Source: Jeotgalibacillus sp. S-D1 | GTDB taxonomy: Bacteria > Bacillota > Bacilli > Bacillales > Jeotgalibacillaceae | DNA length: 64,000 nucleotides | Assembly (NCBI RefSeq): GCF_004358665.1 | Contig: NZ_SMZR01000001.1 | Coordinates: 1 to 64,000, forward strand | Reading direction: 5' to 3' | Shown: positions 8,275 to 15,954 of the stretch, in pieces | How positions within the stretch are numbered: position 1 is the first letter of the stretch | How the letters are laid out: every line of letters starts with the position of its first letter | Position numbers and translations under genes: made by a program | Notes under the pieces: generated by a model | What the model was told of the DNA's origin: nothing | Databases searched by the model: none | The model's input: only the letters and a program-made list of their open reading frames with translations

Positions 8275-9093
8275 ATGACTCGTGAATGGGTGCAAGAACG
8301 AAACTATGAAGATATTTTATATGAAACGTATAATGGAATTGCTAAAATTTCAATCAACCGTCCTGAAGTGCGAAACGCATTTCGTCCTAAAACGGTAATG
8401 GAACTAATTAATGCGTTTGCTTATGCCCGCGATGATGCTGCTATTGGTGTCATTGTTCTAGCAGGTGTAGGCGACAAAGCGTTCTGTTCAGGCGGAGACC
8501 AGAGTGTTCGCGGACATGGCGGTTATGTAGGGGAGGATGAAATCCCTCGTTTAAATGTGCTGGATCTTCAGCGTCTGATCCGTGTGATTCCTAAGCCTGT
8601 TATTGCAATGGTATCCGGTTATGCAATCGGCGGAGGCCATGTGCTGCATGTTGTATGTGATTTAACCATTGCAGCTGATAATGCTGTGTTTGGTCAAACC
8701 GGACCAAATGTTGGATCATTTGATGCAGGGTATGGATCAGGTTACTTAGCTCGTATTATCGGCCATAAAAAAGCAAGAGAAATTTGGTTCCTGTGCCGCC
8801 AATATGATGCCAAGGAAGCACTTGATATGGGATTGGTCAACACCGTTGTCCCATTGGAAGAGCTTGAAGATGAAACGGTTAAATGGTGTGAAGAAATGCT
8901 TGAGAAGAGCCCTACCGCTCTAAGGTTCATTAAAGCAGCAATGAATGCTGACACGGATGGTCTTGCAGGTCTTCAACAGTTTGCCGGTGACGCTACTCTC
9001 CTTTACTACACAACAGAGGAAGCAAAGGAAGGCCGTGACGCGTTTAAAGAAAAACGCAAACCGGATTTTGGTCAATTCCCTCGTTTTCCATAA
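8275..9093 (+). CDS. menB: 1,4-dihydroxy-2-naphthoyl-CoA synthase MenB
   Basis: 272 residues, crotonase family. It closes the second ring of the naphthoquinone from o-succinylbenzoyl-CoA. Visible: [11 protein letters not shown] near residue 70, [12 protein letters not shown] near 118, [18 protein letters not shown] near 141-158 with the catalytic Ser-x-Asp, and [19 protein letters not shown]. The residue after GQT is Gly, as in bicarbonate-dependent (type I) MenB enzymes, from memory of that family. A strong AGGAGG site fixes the start. A bidirectional terminator follows, so the first men transcript can end here and menE-menC are transcribed separately. Confidence 0.96.
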   Translation: MTREWVQERNYEDILYETYNGIAKISINRPEVRNAFRPKTVMELINAFAYARDDAAIGVIVLAGVGDKAFCSGGDQSVRGHGGYVGEDEIPRLNVLDLQRLIRVIPKPVIAMVSGYAIGGGHVLHVVCDLTIAADNAVFGQTGPNVGSFDAGYGSGYLARIIGHKKAREIWFLCRQYDAKEALDMGLVNTVVPLEELEDETVKWCEEMLEKSPTALRFIKAAMNADTDGLAGLQQFAGDATLLYYTTEEAKEGRDAFKEKRKPDFGQFPRFP

Positions 9094-9100
9094 ATAGCAA

Positions 9101-9135
9101 AGAAGCCTGTGAGAAAACTCGCAGGCTTTTTTTTG
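9101..9135. terminator. Bidirectional terminator between menB and the minus-strand gene at 9141
   Basis: Arms AGCCTGTGAG and CTCGCAGGCT, AAAA loop, then T8 on the plus strand; a shorter T-rich tail on the minus strand. Confidence 0.85.
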
Positions 9136-9140
9136 CTGAA

Positions 9141-9947
9141 TTATTCCAGATTGAAGAAAAGGGGGGCAACCCAGGGTCTTGGGTTTTGCACAGGATTACT
9201 TTCAACATCTGATTCTGTCGGACCAGTATCAGATGCTTCCTGATAAGCGTTTTTGGGTGTGCTCGTTTCTCTGATGAGCTGCCTGAGTGTTGCAGGCGCA
9301 GCTTTTTCTTTATACTTTCGGTTTATTTTCTTTTTTTTAATAATAATTTTCGGATTTTTTTTATATTCTATTTTTACTTTATCCTCAGAAAGATGTTCGA
9401 ATCCTATCTCTTTTTGCTCCTGGTGATCCTCGGCTGTTAGTTCCTGATATTCGTTTGCAACCGAATGGCCAACTGCAGCATCATAATCAGTAACTTTGGG
9501 ATGTGATCTTCTTTTGTATTTTCGTCTGAATGTCTTTTGTTTCACTTTGCCAGAATCCTCGTTTCTATCTGATTCCTCAGCCTCCACTATTTGATCATTT
9601 TCCTCAATAACTAATTCCCTAATTACACTGACGGGCAAGACGGTATGATCACCGCATTCAATTTGACCGGCAAACACATCGCATGTGTCATTTATTTTGC
9701 TAATCAGCATTTGACTTACGCTTTCCTTGCTAATGGCTAATTTCAATGAGTTATTTAAATCTTTTTTTAAAGCAATTAAAAATTCCTGCGGCATATATGG
9801 GGTTAATTTATTTATGACAGACAGCTCTTCAGCAATGGATTCAGATAAATAATGGTTCAATTGCCGGGCCTGAAGCAGCAATTGATAAAGGTCATGGCAC
9901 TTGCATACATGCATTTCCTGTGAACAGGATACCGGATCTAAAGACAT
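9141..9947 (-). CDS. Unrecognised charged protein, possibly spore-associated
   Basis: 268 residues; I do not recognise the family. The N-terminus has a CSQ..VCKC cluster (Cys near residues 7, 15 and 17) followed by a helical region to about residue 110. The middle (about 125-220) is dominated by Lys/Arg and Glu with runs such as KTFRRKYKRR and IIIKKKKINRKYKEK. The C-terminus ends in a hydrophobic/aromatic WVAPLFFNLE. No signal peptide or membrane segment. The frame is open to 9980, but the ATG at 9947 is best placed behind the GGGGG tract. A CATANNNTA box lies about 33 bases upstream. The next genes look like spore surface proteins, so a coat role is a guess from context. Confidence 0.5.
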   Translation of the reverse strand: MSLDPVSCSQEMHVCKCHDLYQLLLQARQLNHYLSESIAEELSVINKLTPYMPQEFLIALKKDLNNSLKLAISKESVSQMLISKINDTCDVFAGQIECGDHTVLPVSVIRELVIEENDQIVEAEESDRNEDSGKVKQKTFRRKYKRRSHPKVTDYDAAVGHSVANEYQELTAEDHQEQKEIGFEHLSEDKVKIEYKKNPKIIIKKKKINRKYKEKAAPATLRQLIRETSTPKNAYQEASDTGPTESDVESNPVQNPRPWVAPLFFNLE

Positions 9948-9979
9948 ATTCATCCCCCGTTTAAAAAGAATTCTAAACA

Positions 9980-9988
9980 TAGCCTATG
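9980..9988 (-). promoter_or_regulatory. Candidate sigma-K -10 element for the gene at 9141-9947
   Basis: On the minus strand CATAGGCTA matches the sigma-K -10 consensus CATANNNTA, and the start codon is about 33 bases downstream. No convincing AC at -35 is seen, so this is weak. Confidence 0.25.
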
Positions 9989-10281
9989 CAAAGCAGTACG
10001 AAAAAGATTAAAAAAATGGCTTTGTAGAACGAACCTTTTGATTTCACTGAAGAAGTGGAACTATCAAATACCGGGTTTAACAAAGCATTTAAACAAGATT
10101 CATATAAAAAGGGCTCATAAGATGAACAAAATGCCTTCTCCTCTCAGAATGCTTTTTCATTATATATAGAGAGCGATTGAAAGAGTATGGTCTGTTATTG
10201 TAAAAAAATATTTTAATAGTTTTCAGAAGTTAATCAAATAAAGAGTTTCTGTGATTAAGGAACCTCTTCCCCTTACTTCAC
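9989..10281. other. Intergenic region between divergent genes, no gene seen
   Basis: AT-rich sequence between the divergent genes at 9947 and 10400. Apart from the candidate -10 boxes at either side I see no ORF with a ribosome binding site, no hairpin with a T-run, and no repeat. Confidence 0.5.
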
Positions 10282-10290
10282 CATAGAATG
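10282..10290 (+). promoter_or_regulatory. Candidate sigma-K -10 element for the gene at 10400
   Basis: CATAGAATG fits CATANNNT. An AC at 10262-10263 lies 18 bases upstream, close to the usual 16-17. It leaves a leader of about 110 bases before the start codon. Tentative. Confidence 0.3.
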
Positions 10291-10399
10291 ATCACAAAGC
10301 AGCATTGACCACTCTATGTAGTTGATTAGCGCACTGAATGAGAAAACTGTCCAGTCCATGCTTTTTCAAAGCTCAAAAATTATTAGGAGGAATAAATTA

Positions 10400-11197
10400 A
10401 TGTCTGTAAACCCATTCAGAAGAACAACCTCTGCAAACAAATGTGATGCAGAAAATGTTATGCCGCATCCGATTTCAAAGTATGCGGATCCAATTATTAA
10501 AGTCCCGGTTTTACTTCAGGAGGTTTCCCTTCAGATTCCGATGCATGCTGAAATTGAATTTCCGGAGGGTGAAGAAGTTCTGGAAATTAAAACAATCAAA
10601 AAACGTACGTACCTGACTCAATGCCGTCTTCTTAACAGAGCGGTTCATAAAGGAGTACGTCCTTGTGACTACAAGGCTAAGTTATTTATCAGCGGATTCG
10701 TTCGGAAAAACATTCAATATGCTGCAAATCCATCTGTTGACGATGCAGGAGAAATTCTATCCACACTTCGATCTCTTACTGTTGAAGTGCCATTCGATTG
10801 TGTAGCTGAAGTCGATGGTTTCTTAAATTTGCCGGTAGGACCTTATACAGATTTTCGTGATGAGTTTGGTTATCTAATTTCTCAGCAGCTTCCAAACGGC
10901 AGAGACTTTGCCCGTAAAGACCGTTTGGAAGGAACGGATCTTTCTCAATTCCACCAAACAAGCACAGAGTACTTCAATGAACTTCCATTTTGCGAGCTGG
11001 TCCGTGCGGATATTATCGAGTTTGATGAGTCCCTGAACCGGAACCCTTTTGCAGAAGATAATGAATTTGTTGTAGGTGAAGGCACATTTACAAGAATGTC
11101 TGAAAAAATGGTTTTAGATCTTAGACTAAAATTACTTCAACTTCAGCAAGTACGCGTTAACTCCATTGGTGCACATTACGACGACCACAAAGAATAG
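10400..11197 (+). CDS. SPOCS/CsxC-like spore surface protein A
   Basis: 265 residues. The core (about residues 30-140) reads KVPVLLQEVSLQIPMHAEI, EGEEVLEIKTIKKRTYLTQC, then LFISGFVRKNIQYA and TVEVPFDCVAEV. This beta-rich pattern recalls the SPOCS (DUF3794) domain of SipL-type and CsxC-type spore coat/exosporium proteins of Firmicutes; I name it from memory and moderate similarity. A second conserved block is DLSQFHQTSTEYFNELPFCELVRADI near 190-225, and a short helical tail MSEKMVLDLRLKLLQLQQVRV ends the protein. The reading frame extends upstream, but AGGAGG places the start at 10400. It is paralogous to the gene at 11523. No signal peptide. Confidence 0.65.
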   Translation: MSVNPFRRTTSANKCDAENVMPHPISKYADPIIKVPVLLQEVSLQIPMHAEIEFPEGEEVLEIKTIKKRTYLTQCRLLNRAVHKGVRPCDYKAKLFISGFVRKNIQYAANPSVDDAGEILSTLRSLTVEVPFDCVAEVDGFLNLPVGPYTDFRDEFGYLISQQLPNGRDFARKDRLEGTDLSQFHQTSTEYFNELPFCELVRADIIEFDESLNRNPFAEDNEFVVGEGTFTRMSEKMVLDLRLKLLQLQQVRVNSIGAHYDDHKE

Positions 11198-11210
11198 TCT
11201 TTACTAATTT

Positions 11211-11240
11211 AGGAGAAGGGCATGATGCTCTTCTTTTTTT
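11211..11240 (+). terminator. Terminator after the gene at 10400
   Basis: GAAGGGCA/TGCTCTTC hairpin followed by about ten T, directly after the stop codon. Confidence 0.75.
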
Positions 11241-11260
11241 TTTGCTTACTTATAGAAAAG

Positions 11261-11412
11261 CTTTGTTAAATTGTTGATTTCCGATACAGGCGCTAGCTTT
11301 ACCGTAGGGCTAAGGCTGAGCTTTTTCCCTGGCCCTGCGATGCTGTTCAGAGATCTCACCTCTTCTGCTAAAACCTAACAGGAGTCTCACACCAGCAGCT
11401 CCAATCAAAGCT
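11261..11412. repeat. Degenerate copy of a dispersed palindromic element (copy 1)
   Basis: Contains decayed versions of the blocks seen intact near 55933-56048, in the opposite orientation: TTTCCG..ACAGGCGCTAGCTTT, CTAAGGCTGAGC, GATCTCACCTCTTC, CAGGAGTCTC and CAGCAGCTCCAA. No ORF. It fills most of the gap between the two paralogous spore-protein genes. Confidence 0.55.
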
Positions 11413-11482
11413 GTGTAATTTAACAACACCTAGGTTTAACAAGGCCTCAGAAAAGAAAATCTAGCCAGTTAACCTTTTCCTG

Positions 11483-11491
11483 CATATCATA
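11483..11491 (+). promoter_or_regulatory. Candidate sigma-K -10 element for the gene at 11523
   Basis: CATATCATA is a perfect CATANNNTA match 32 bases before the start codon. No AC at the expected -35 distance; the nearest is 9 bases upstream. Confidence 0.35.
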
Positions 11492-11522
11492 AAATGTACG
11501 ATTTAAAAAGGGAGGTCACTTC

Positions 11523-12461
11523 ATGTCAGTTGAGCCATTTCCAAGAACCGCATCAACACATAAATGCAAAGCAGAAATTCTTCAGCCATCTGTCCCCGAA
11601 TCGAAGGGTATCATTGTTAAAATACCGGTGCTGCTGCAGGAGATTAAAGTTGAAATACCCGTACATGCAAAAATATCATTTCCAAAAGGGGAAGAAGTGC
11701 TTGAAATAAAAGAAATAAAAAAACGTCTTTATTTAACCCAGTGCCGCCTGATTCACAGGGAGGGTGCGTCAGAAGGTCAATTGTTTATAGGTGGTTTTGT
11801 GCGTAAAAATATTCAGTATGCATCCAATCCAAAAGAAAGGTGCAAAGATCTATTATCTTCCATGAAATCACTGACAGTAGAAGTCCCTTTTGATTGTGTG
11901 GCGCAAATAGATGACTTTATCGTGCCTCCAGTTGGTCCATCAAGCAATGAGAAGGATGAATTTAGTTATTATTCCTCCCAGCCGCTTGGTCATGGGTTTC
12001 CTGAAAAAGACCGGCTTATGGGCAACGATCTCTCACAGTTTCATCAAATCAGTACAGAATATTTTAATGAATTACCATATTGTGAGCTCGTTAAGGCGGA
12101 AATCCTTGAAATAGATGAGCTGATAACAAAGAAAATTAAGAAAGAAGATTGTCCATGTGAAGAAAAACAAGAATTTATGATGGAAATCGTGCTGGGTGAA
12201 AGCCTGGAATGTGAGGATATAGATGAGGGGGATGGTGGTAAATCAGAAAAAGGTTTGGAACTGCAGGATTTAAGTGAAAAATCATTTAATGAGTTATCAC
12301 AAATTCTTTCGGAAGAAATTAATGATTATGAGAAAAAACGCGATGAAGCAAAAAAATACCATAAAAAACCACAGCACCTGATTGTCAGTGATCTATCAGA
12401 AAAAATGGTTGTGGATATCACACTAAAAATATTGCAGGCTCAGCAGGTTCGTTTAGGCTGA
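11523..12461 (+). CDS. SPOCS/CsxC-like spore surface protein B
   Basis: 312 residues, paralogue of the gene at 10400. Shared blocks: VKIPVLLQEIKVEIPVHAKI, EGEEVLEIKEIKKRLYLTQC-like, LFIGGFVRKNIQYASNP, TVEVPFDCVAQI, DLSQFHQISTEYFNELPYCELVKAEI, and the tail LSEKMVVDITLKILQAQQVR. It differs by an acidic, Lys/Glu-rich insertion of about 70 residues (roughly 200-270) before the tail. The start follows GGGAGG at good spacing. A spore coat or exosporium role is inferred from family resemblance, the candidate sigma-K box and the neighbours. I cannot say which layer it belongs to. Confidence 0.65.
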   Translation: MSVEPFPRTASTHKCKAEILQPSVPESKGIIVKIPVLLQEIKVEIPVHAKISFPKGEEVLEIKEIKKRLYLTQCRLIHREGASEGQLFIGGFVRKNIQYASNPKERCKDLLSSMKSLTVEVPFDCVAQIDDFIVPPVGPSSNEKDEFSYYSSQPLGHGFPEKDRLMGNDLSQFHQISTEYFNELPYCELVKAEILEIDELITKKIKKEDCPCEEKQEFMMEIVLGESLECEDIDEGDGGKSEKGLELQDLSEKSFNELSQILSEEINDYEKKRDEAKKYHKKPQHLIVSDLSEKMVVDITLKILQAQQVRLG

Positions 12462-12490
12462 GCATTCATTTACCGTATTTTTTTGAAAAA

Positions 12491-12518
12491 TGGATAGATG
12501 ATGCAGTTCATCTATCCA
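12491..12518. other. Perfect hairpin after the gene at 11523
   Basis: Arms TGGATAGATGA (12491-12501) and TCATCTATCCA (12508-12518) around a 6-base loop. No T-run follows on the plus strand; the T-run sits on the minus-strand side, where no gene needs it. It may still be a weak terminator or an mRNA 3'-end stabiliser. Confidence 0.5.
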
Positions 12519-12688
12519 CACTATAATCAAGTTATTTAATATCCTAATATAAGGTGTTGGTTTATCATCACTATCTATGTACATTTTCTTATTAGTAGGG
12601 TAATAGAGTGTGAAAATAAGAGGGAAGATAGCATAGTTGGATTAACTGTACATCGTAAACACTCTCAAAAGAAAAGAGGTGAATACAG

Positions 12689-13186
12689 ATGAGCAGAAAA
12701 CACAAGGAAATTAGGATAGTATGCAAATGTTACAAGGAAAAACAAACGCATGGCTGCGAGGACAAATGGGTTTGCGAATGCTGCCCATCAAATGACCACA
12801 AAGGCAAGTGCAAAAAAACGGATGAGCACCACAATAAGGAAAAGGAATGCAATGAAAAAGAAACGAAGTTAAAAAAAGAGCATTCCAGTGATTATGACGA
12901 GTGGGAAGAGATTGTTAGTCATCACAGCGTTGAGAAAAAAGAGCACAGCAGCCGATGCGGAAACTGTGAAAAGAAAAAAGAGCACAGCAGTCGATGCAAT
13001 GAATGTGAAAAAAAAGAATTGCCAACCTGCCAATGCAGTGACTGTAAAAAGAAAGATAATCACCCAGAGAAGCATGAAGAATGGAAAAAGAAAACCCCTT
13101 CCCGTAAACGTTCCTGCAAAAAGATGGAGGAATATAGAGGTAAAAAAAATGGTTATAAGAATAGCCATAAGAAAAAATATGATTAA
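12689..13186 (+). CDS. Cys/His/Lys/Glu-rich repeat protein, possibly spore coat
   Basis: 165 residues; family not recognised. Composition is extreme: mostly Lys, Glu, His, Ser and Cys, almost no aliphatic residues outside the first 15, no membrane segment. Cysteines come as CxxC-like pairs (VCKCY, CECCP, CGNCEKK, CNECEKK, CQCSDCKK). A short tandem unit, KKEHSSRC followed by two residues and CEKK, occurs twice near residues 89-110. Many CxxC pairs with His suggest metal binding or disulphide cross-linking, as in CotY/CotZ-like or other insoluble coat proteins, but no homology is claimed. The start has AGAGGTG at good spacing. Alternative frames give long open stretches because of the AAA/GAA bias; this frame is preferred for its start and site. 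Confidence 0.6.
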   Translation: MSRKHKEIRIVCKCYKEKQTHGCEDKWVCECCPSNDHKGKCKKTDEHHNKEKECNEKETKLKKEHSSDYDEWEEIVSHHSVEKKEHSSRCGNCEKKKEHSSRCNECEKKELPTCQCSDCKKKDNHPEKHEEWKKKTPSRKRSCKKMEEYRGKKNGYKNSHKKKYD

Positions 13187-13275
13187 TCTTCAGCAGAGCT
13201 GAAAAATATGTAAGAAGGGGACACCCTACACTTCTTCTTACTCCTAATAGGCATAGTGGAGATCGGAAATCCTTT

Positions 13276-13305
13276 TTGTGAGAGAGAACAGAGGGATGTT
13301 ATAAT
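13276..13305 (+). promoter_or_regulatory. Promoter of menE-menC
   Basis: TTGTGA at 13276-13281, 18-base spacer, then TATAAT at 13300-13305 preceded by TGT, an extended -10. The start codon of menE is about 48 bases after the predicted transcription start. Confidence 0.6.
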
Positions 13306-13359
13306 GATTATTGACAGTAGTAATTTACATAATGAACCGAAACATAAGGAGTAATTAGG

Positions 13360-14832
13360 ATGAATCCAACAGGACACTGGTTAACTAAAAGAGCATCACT
13401 CACGCCTAACCGCCTTGCTTTACGATTTGAAGAGGAATCCTGGACGTTTGGCGAATTGCTTGATGAAACAAATAGTATGGCAAAAAAACTGCAATCCCTC
13501 CAATTAGTTAATAAACCGGTAGCATTATTAATTCAAAATACAGCACGGGCTGTCATACTTATCCATGCATTGCAAAAGCTCGGACTTACTGTGGTGATGT
13601 TAAATCCACGTTTAAAAATACCCGAATGGCATTTTCAGCTGGCAGACAGTGAAGCTCAGTTATTGATTGCTGATGATCGGTTTGAACTACATACAGATTT
13701 AAAGGATGTAATAAAAGTTCTGACTATAGACGCCCTGGAGCAGCTTCCTTTATCAACTAAAGCTGTACAGGAATATGAACGGGATACCTGTTCCATCATG
13801 TATACTTCCGGCACGACCGGGCAGCCAAAAGGGGTAAAGCAGACATACGAAAATCATTTTACTTCCGCAGTCGGCTCAGCTCTTAACATAGGGCTGAACC
13901 CTGATGACAGCTGGATCTGTGCAGTTCCAATTTTTCATATAAGCGGTTATTCGATTTTAATGAGAAGTGTTATTTATGGAAATAACGTAACCCTCTATGA
14001 AAAATTTGATGAAAAAAGCGTTCATCAGGATCTGGTGCAGGGGAATGCAACAATGATTTCGGTCGTAGCGACGATGCTTACCAGGCTGCTTGCTGTAAGA
14101 GGAAATGAAACGTATCATGAACGATTTCGCTGCATGCTGCTTGGGGGCGGACCTGCTGCCGGGCATGTCGTGCAGGAATGCTTTCAAGCGGGCATCCCGG
14201 TTTTTCAAACCTATGGCATGACAGAAACGTCCTCGCAATTTGCGACCTTGATACCAGAAGACAGCAGAAGAAAAATAGGTTCATCGGGCAAGCCCCTGTT
14301 CCTGAATGAAATCAAAATTATAGACAGCGATCATAAGAAATCCGGTCCAAACGAAATTGGGGAAATCGCAGTTAAAGGGCCGAATGTGACAACCGGCTAT
14401 ATTAACCGGCCTTCGGCAAACCGTGAAGCCTTTCAGGATGATTGGTTTTACACCGGGGATATCGGCTATCTGGATGAAGAAGGATTTCTATTTGTATTGG
14501 ACCGTCGTTCTGATTTAATTATTTCTGGCGGTGAGAATATTTACCCTGCAGAAATTGAAGCTGTGTTATCGTCCCATCCATCCATCGAGGAAGCAGCAGT
14601 TGTTGGAAAAAAAGATTCAATATGGGGGGAAGTACCGGCAGCTTTTGTTGTTCAATCTACAAGCGGACAAATAAAAAAATCAGCTTTAACGGAATATTGC
14701 CTGGATCGGCTGGCGGGTTATAAAGTACCTAAAACAATTTATTTTATGGACAAGCTTCCGCGCAATGCTTCGAATAAATTATTGCGCAGGGAATTAAAGA
14801 AAAAGTTGGAGGCTGAACATGAAGATCACTAA
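13360..14832 (+). CDS. menE: o-succinylbenzoate-CoA ligase MenE
   Basis: 490 residues, ANL adenylating enzyme. It activates o-succinylbenzoate with ATP and CoA to feed MenB. Visible motifs: P-loop-like SIMYTSGTTGQPKG near residue 147, AVPIFHISGY near 190, TYGMTETSSQF near 287, WFYTGDIGYLDEEG near 365 and LDRRSDLIISGGENIYPAEIE near 383; the C-terminal Lys in RNASNKLLRR matches the catalytic lysine of the family. The start has AAGGAG. The stop lies 14 bases inside menC. It is separated from menB by about 4.3 kb of spore-type genes, unlike the contiguous men operon of B. subtilis. Confidence 0.95.
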   Translation: MNPTGHWLTKRASLTPNRLALRFEEESWTFGELLDETNSMAKKLQSLQLVNKPVALLIQNTARAVILIHALQKLGLTVVMLNPRLKIPEWHFQLADSEAQLLIADDRFELHTDLKDVIKVLTIDALEQLPLSTKAVQEYERDTCSIMYTSGTTGQPKGVKQTYENHFTSAVGSALNIGLNPDDSWICAVPIFHISGYSILMRSVIYGNNVTLYEKFDEKSVHQDLVQGNATMISVVATMLTRLLAVRGNETYHERFRCMLLGGGPAAGHVVQECFQAGIPVFQTYGMTETSSQFATLIPEDSRRKIGSSGKPLFLNEIKIIDSDHKKSGPNEIGEIAVKGPNVTTGYINRPSANREAFQDDWFYTGDIGYLDEEGFLFVLDRRSDLIISGGENIYPAEIEAVLSSHPSIEEAAVVGKKDSIWGEVPAAFVVQSTSGQIKKSALTEYCLDRLAGYKVPKTIYFMDKLPRNASNKLLRRELKKKLEAEHEDH

Positions 14833-15919
14833 CATGCAGCTGAATTTAGTCGAAATGGACTTAAAAACGCCTTTTGTAACAAGCCTTGGAAGTGTAACAA
14901 CCAGACAGGGAATCATTGTTGCAGTTCATGATGAGTCCGGTCAGAAGGGCTATGGCGAGGCAGTTGCTTTTTCAGCCCCCTGGTATACAGAAGAAACCGT
15001 TGACACTTGTCTTTATATGATCAAAGAGCACCTTGCACCTCTTATTCTGAATCAGACTTTCACACATCCGCATGAAGTTTTTAGTGTGATGGCTTCGGTT
15101 CGGAAAAACCCCATGGCAAAAGCCTCTATTGATATGGCTGTTTGGGATTTGTACGCAAAGCTTCTTCAAAAACCTTTATATGAAGTCATCGGAGGCACGC
15201 GCAAAGAAGTGCTGGCAGGAATAGCAGCAGGAGCTGCAACCATAGAGGGTCTGATTGATCAAATTAAAATAGCAGCGGAAGATGGCTACAGGCGCATAAA
15301 AGTGAAAATAGCTCCTGGAAAAGACGCCGATCGTATTTTGGCAATACGTGAATCATTTCCAGACATTGCCATTCTGGCGGATGCCAATTCCTCCTATTCA
15401 GGAGACCCAAAGGCGCTTTTAGAGCTTGACGGGCTGGGCTTGCAGATGATTGAACAGCCGCTTGGACAGGATGATTTAGTTGATCATGCAGCGCTGCAGC
15501 AAAACCTTTCAACCCCAATCTGTCTGGATGAAAGCATTCATTCTCTGGATGCTGCCAAAAGTGCCATTGCATTAAAAAGCTGTCAGATTATAAATATAAA
15601 AATTGGCCGTGTGGGAGGACTGACTGAAGCGATCCGCATTCATGATCTATGTCAACAGCATGGAATTGGGGTCTGGTGCGGAGGAATGCTCGAATTTGGT
15701 GTGTCGCGAGCTCATAATATTGCATTAGCTACTTTAGAAGGCTTCTCGATACCCGGAGATATTTCATCTTCCGCACGCTATTGGCATCAGGACATTACCA
15801 CACCAGATGTAAAAGTGAAAAATGGAAAGGTCATGCCTTTTCAAGGAGAAGGGATCGGGGTTTCTATAAATGAAAAAAGACTGAAAGAAGTTACGATTCA
15901 TTTGGAAGTTATAAAATAA
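14819..15919 (+). CDS. menC: o-succinylbenzoate synthase MenC
   Basis: 366 residues, enolase superfamily (OSBS/N-acylamino acid racemase type). It dehydrates SHCHC to o-succinylbenzoate. Catalytic Lys161-x-Lys163 (KVK), metal ligands Asp188 (DANS), Glu212 (EQPL) and Asp237 (DES), and second-face Lys261 (NIKIGRVGG) are all present. The start overlaps menE by 14 bases behind GGAGG. Enzymes of this subfamily often also racemise N-acyl amino acids; the men context makes OSBS the main role. Confidence 0.93.
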   Translation: MKITNMQLNLVEMDLKTPFVTSLGSVTTRQGIIVAVHDESGQKGYGEAVAFSAPWYTEETVDTCLYMIKEHLAPLILNQTFTHPHEVFSVMASVRKNPMAKASIDMAVWDLYAKLLQKPLYEVIGGTRKEVLAGIAAGAATIEGLIDQIKIAAEDGYRRIKVKIAPGKDADRILAIRESFPDIAILADANSSYSGDPKALLELDGLGLQMIEQPLGQDDLVDHAALQQNLSTPICLDESIHSLDAAKSAIALKSCQIINIKIGRVGGLTEAIRIHDLCQQHGIGVWCGGMLEFGVSRAHNIALATLEGFSIPGDISSSARYWHQDITTPDVKVKNGKVMPFQGEGIGVSINEKRLKEVTIHLEVIK

Positions 15920-15954
15920 AAAGCCGATCTGGATGAGATCGGCTTTTTGTATTA
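15917..15954. terminator. Bidirectional terminator between menC and the zinc lipoprotein gene
   Basis: Perfect arms AAAAAGCCGATCT and AGATCGGCTTTTT around a GGATG loop, serving the two convergent genes. Confidence 0.9.

Noticed and set aside
11198-11522. A small gene between the two spore-protein paralogues
   Set aside because: The open frames have no ribosome binding site and the sequence matches the degenerate repeat element.
12869-13202. Alternative frames in the Cys-rich gene
   Set aside because: The A-rich codon bias opens other frames; only the frame starting at 12689 has a proper start and site.
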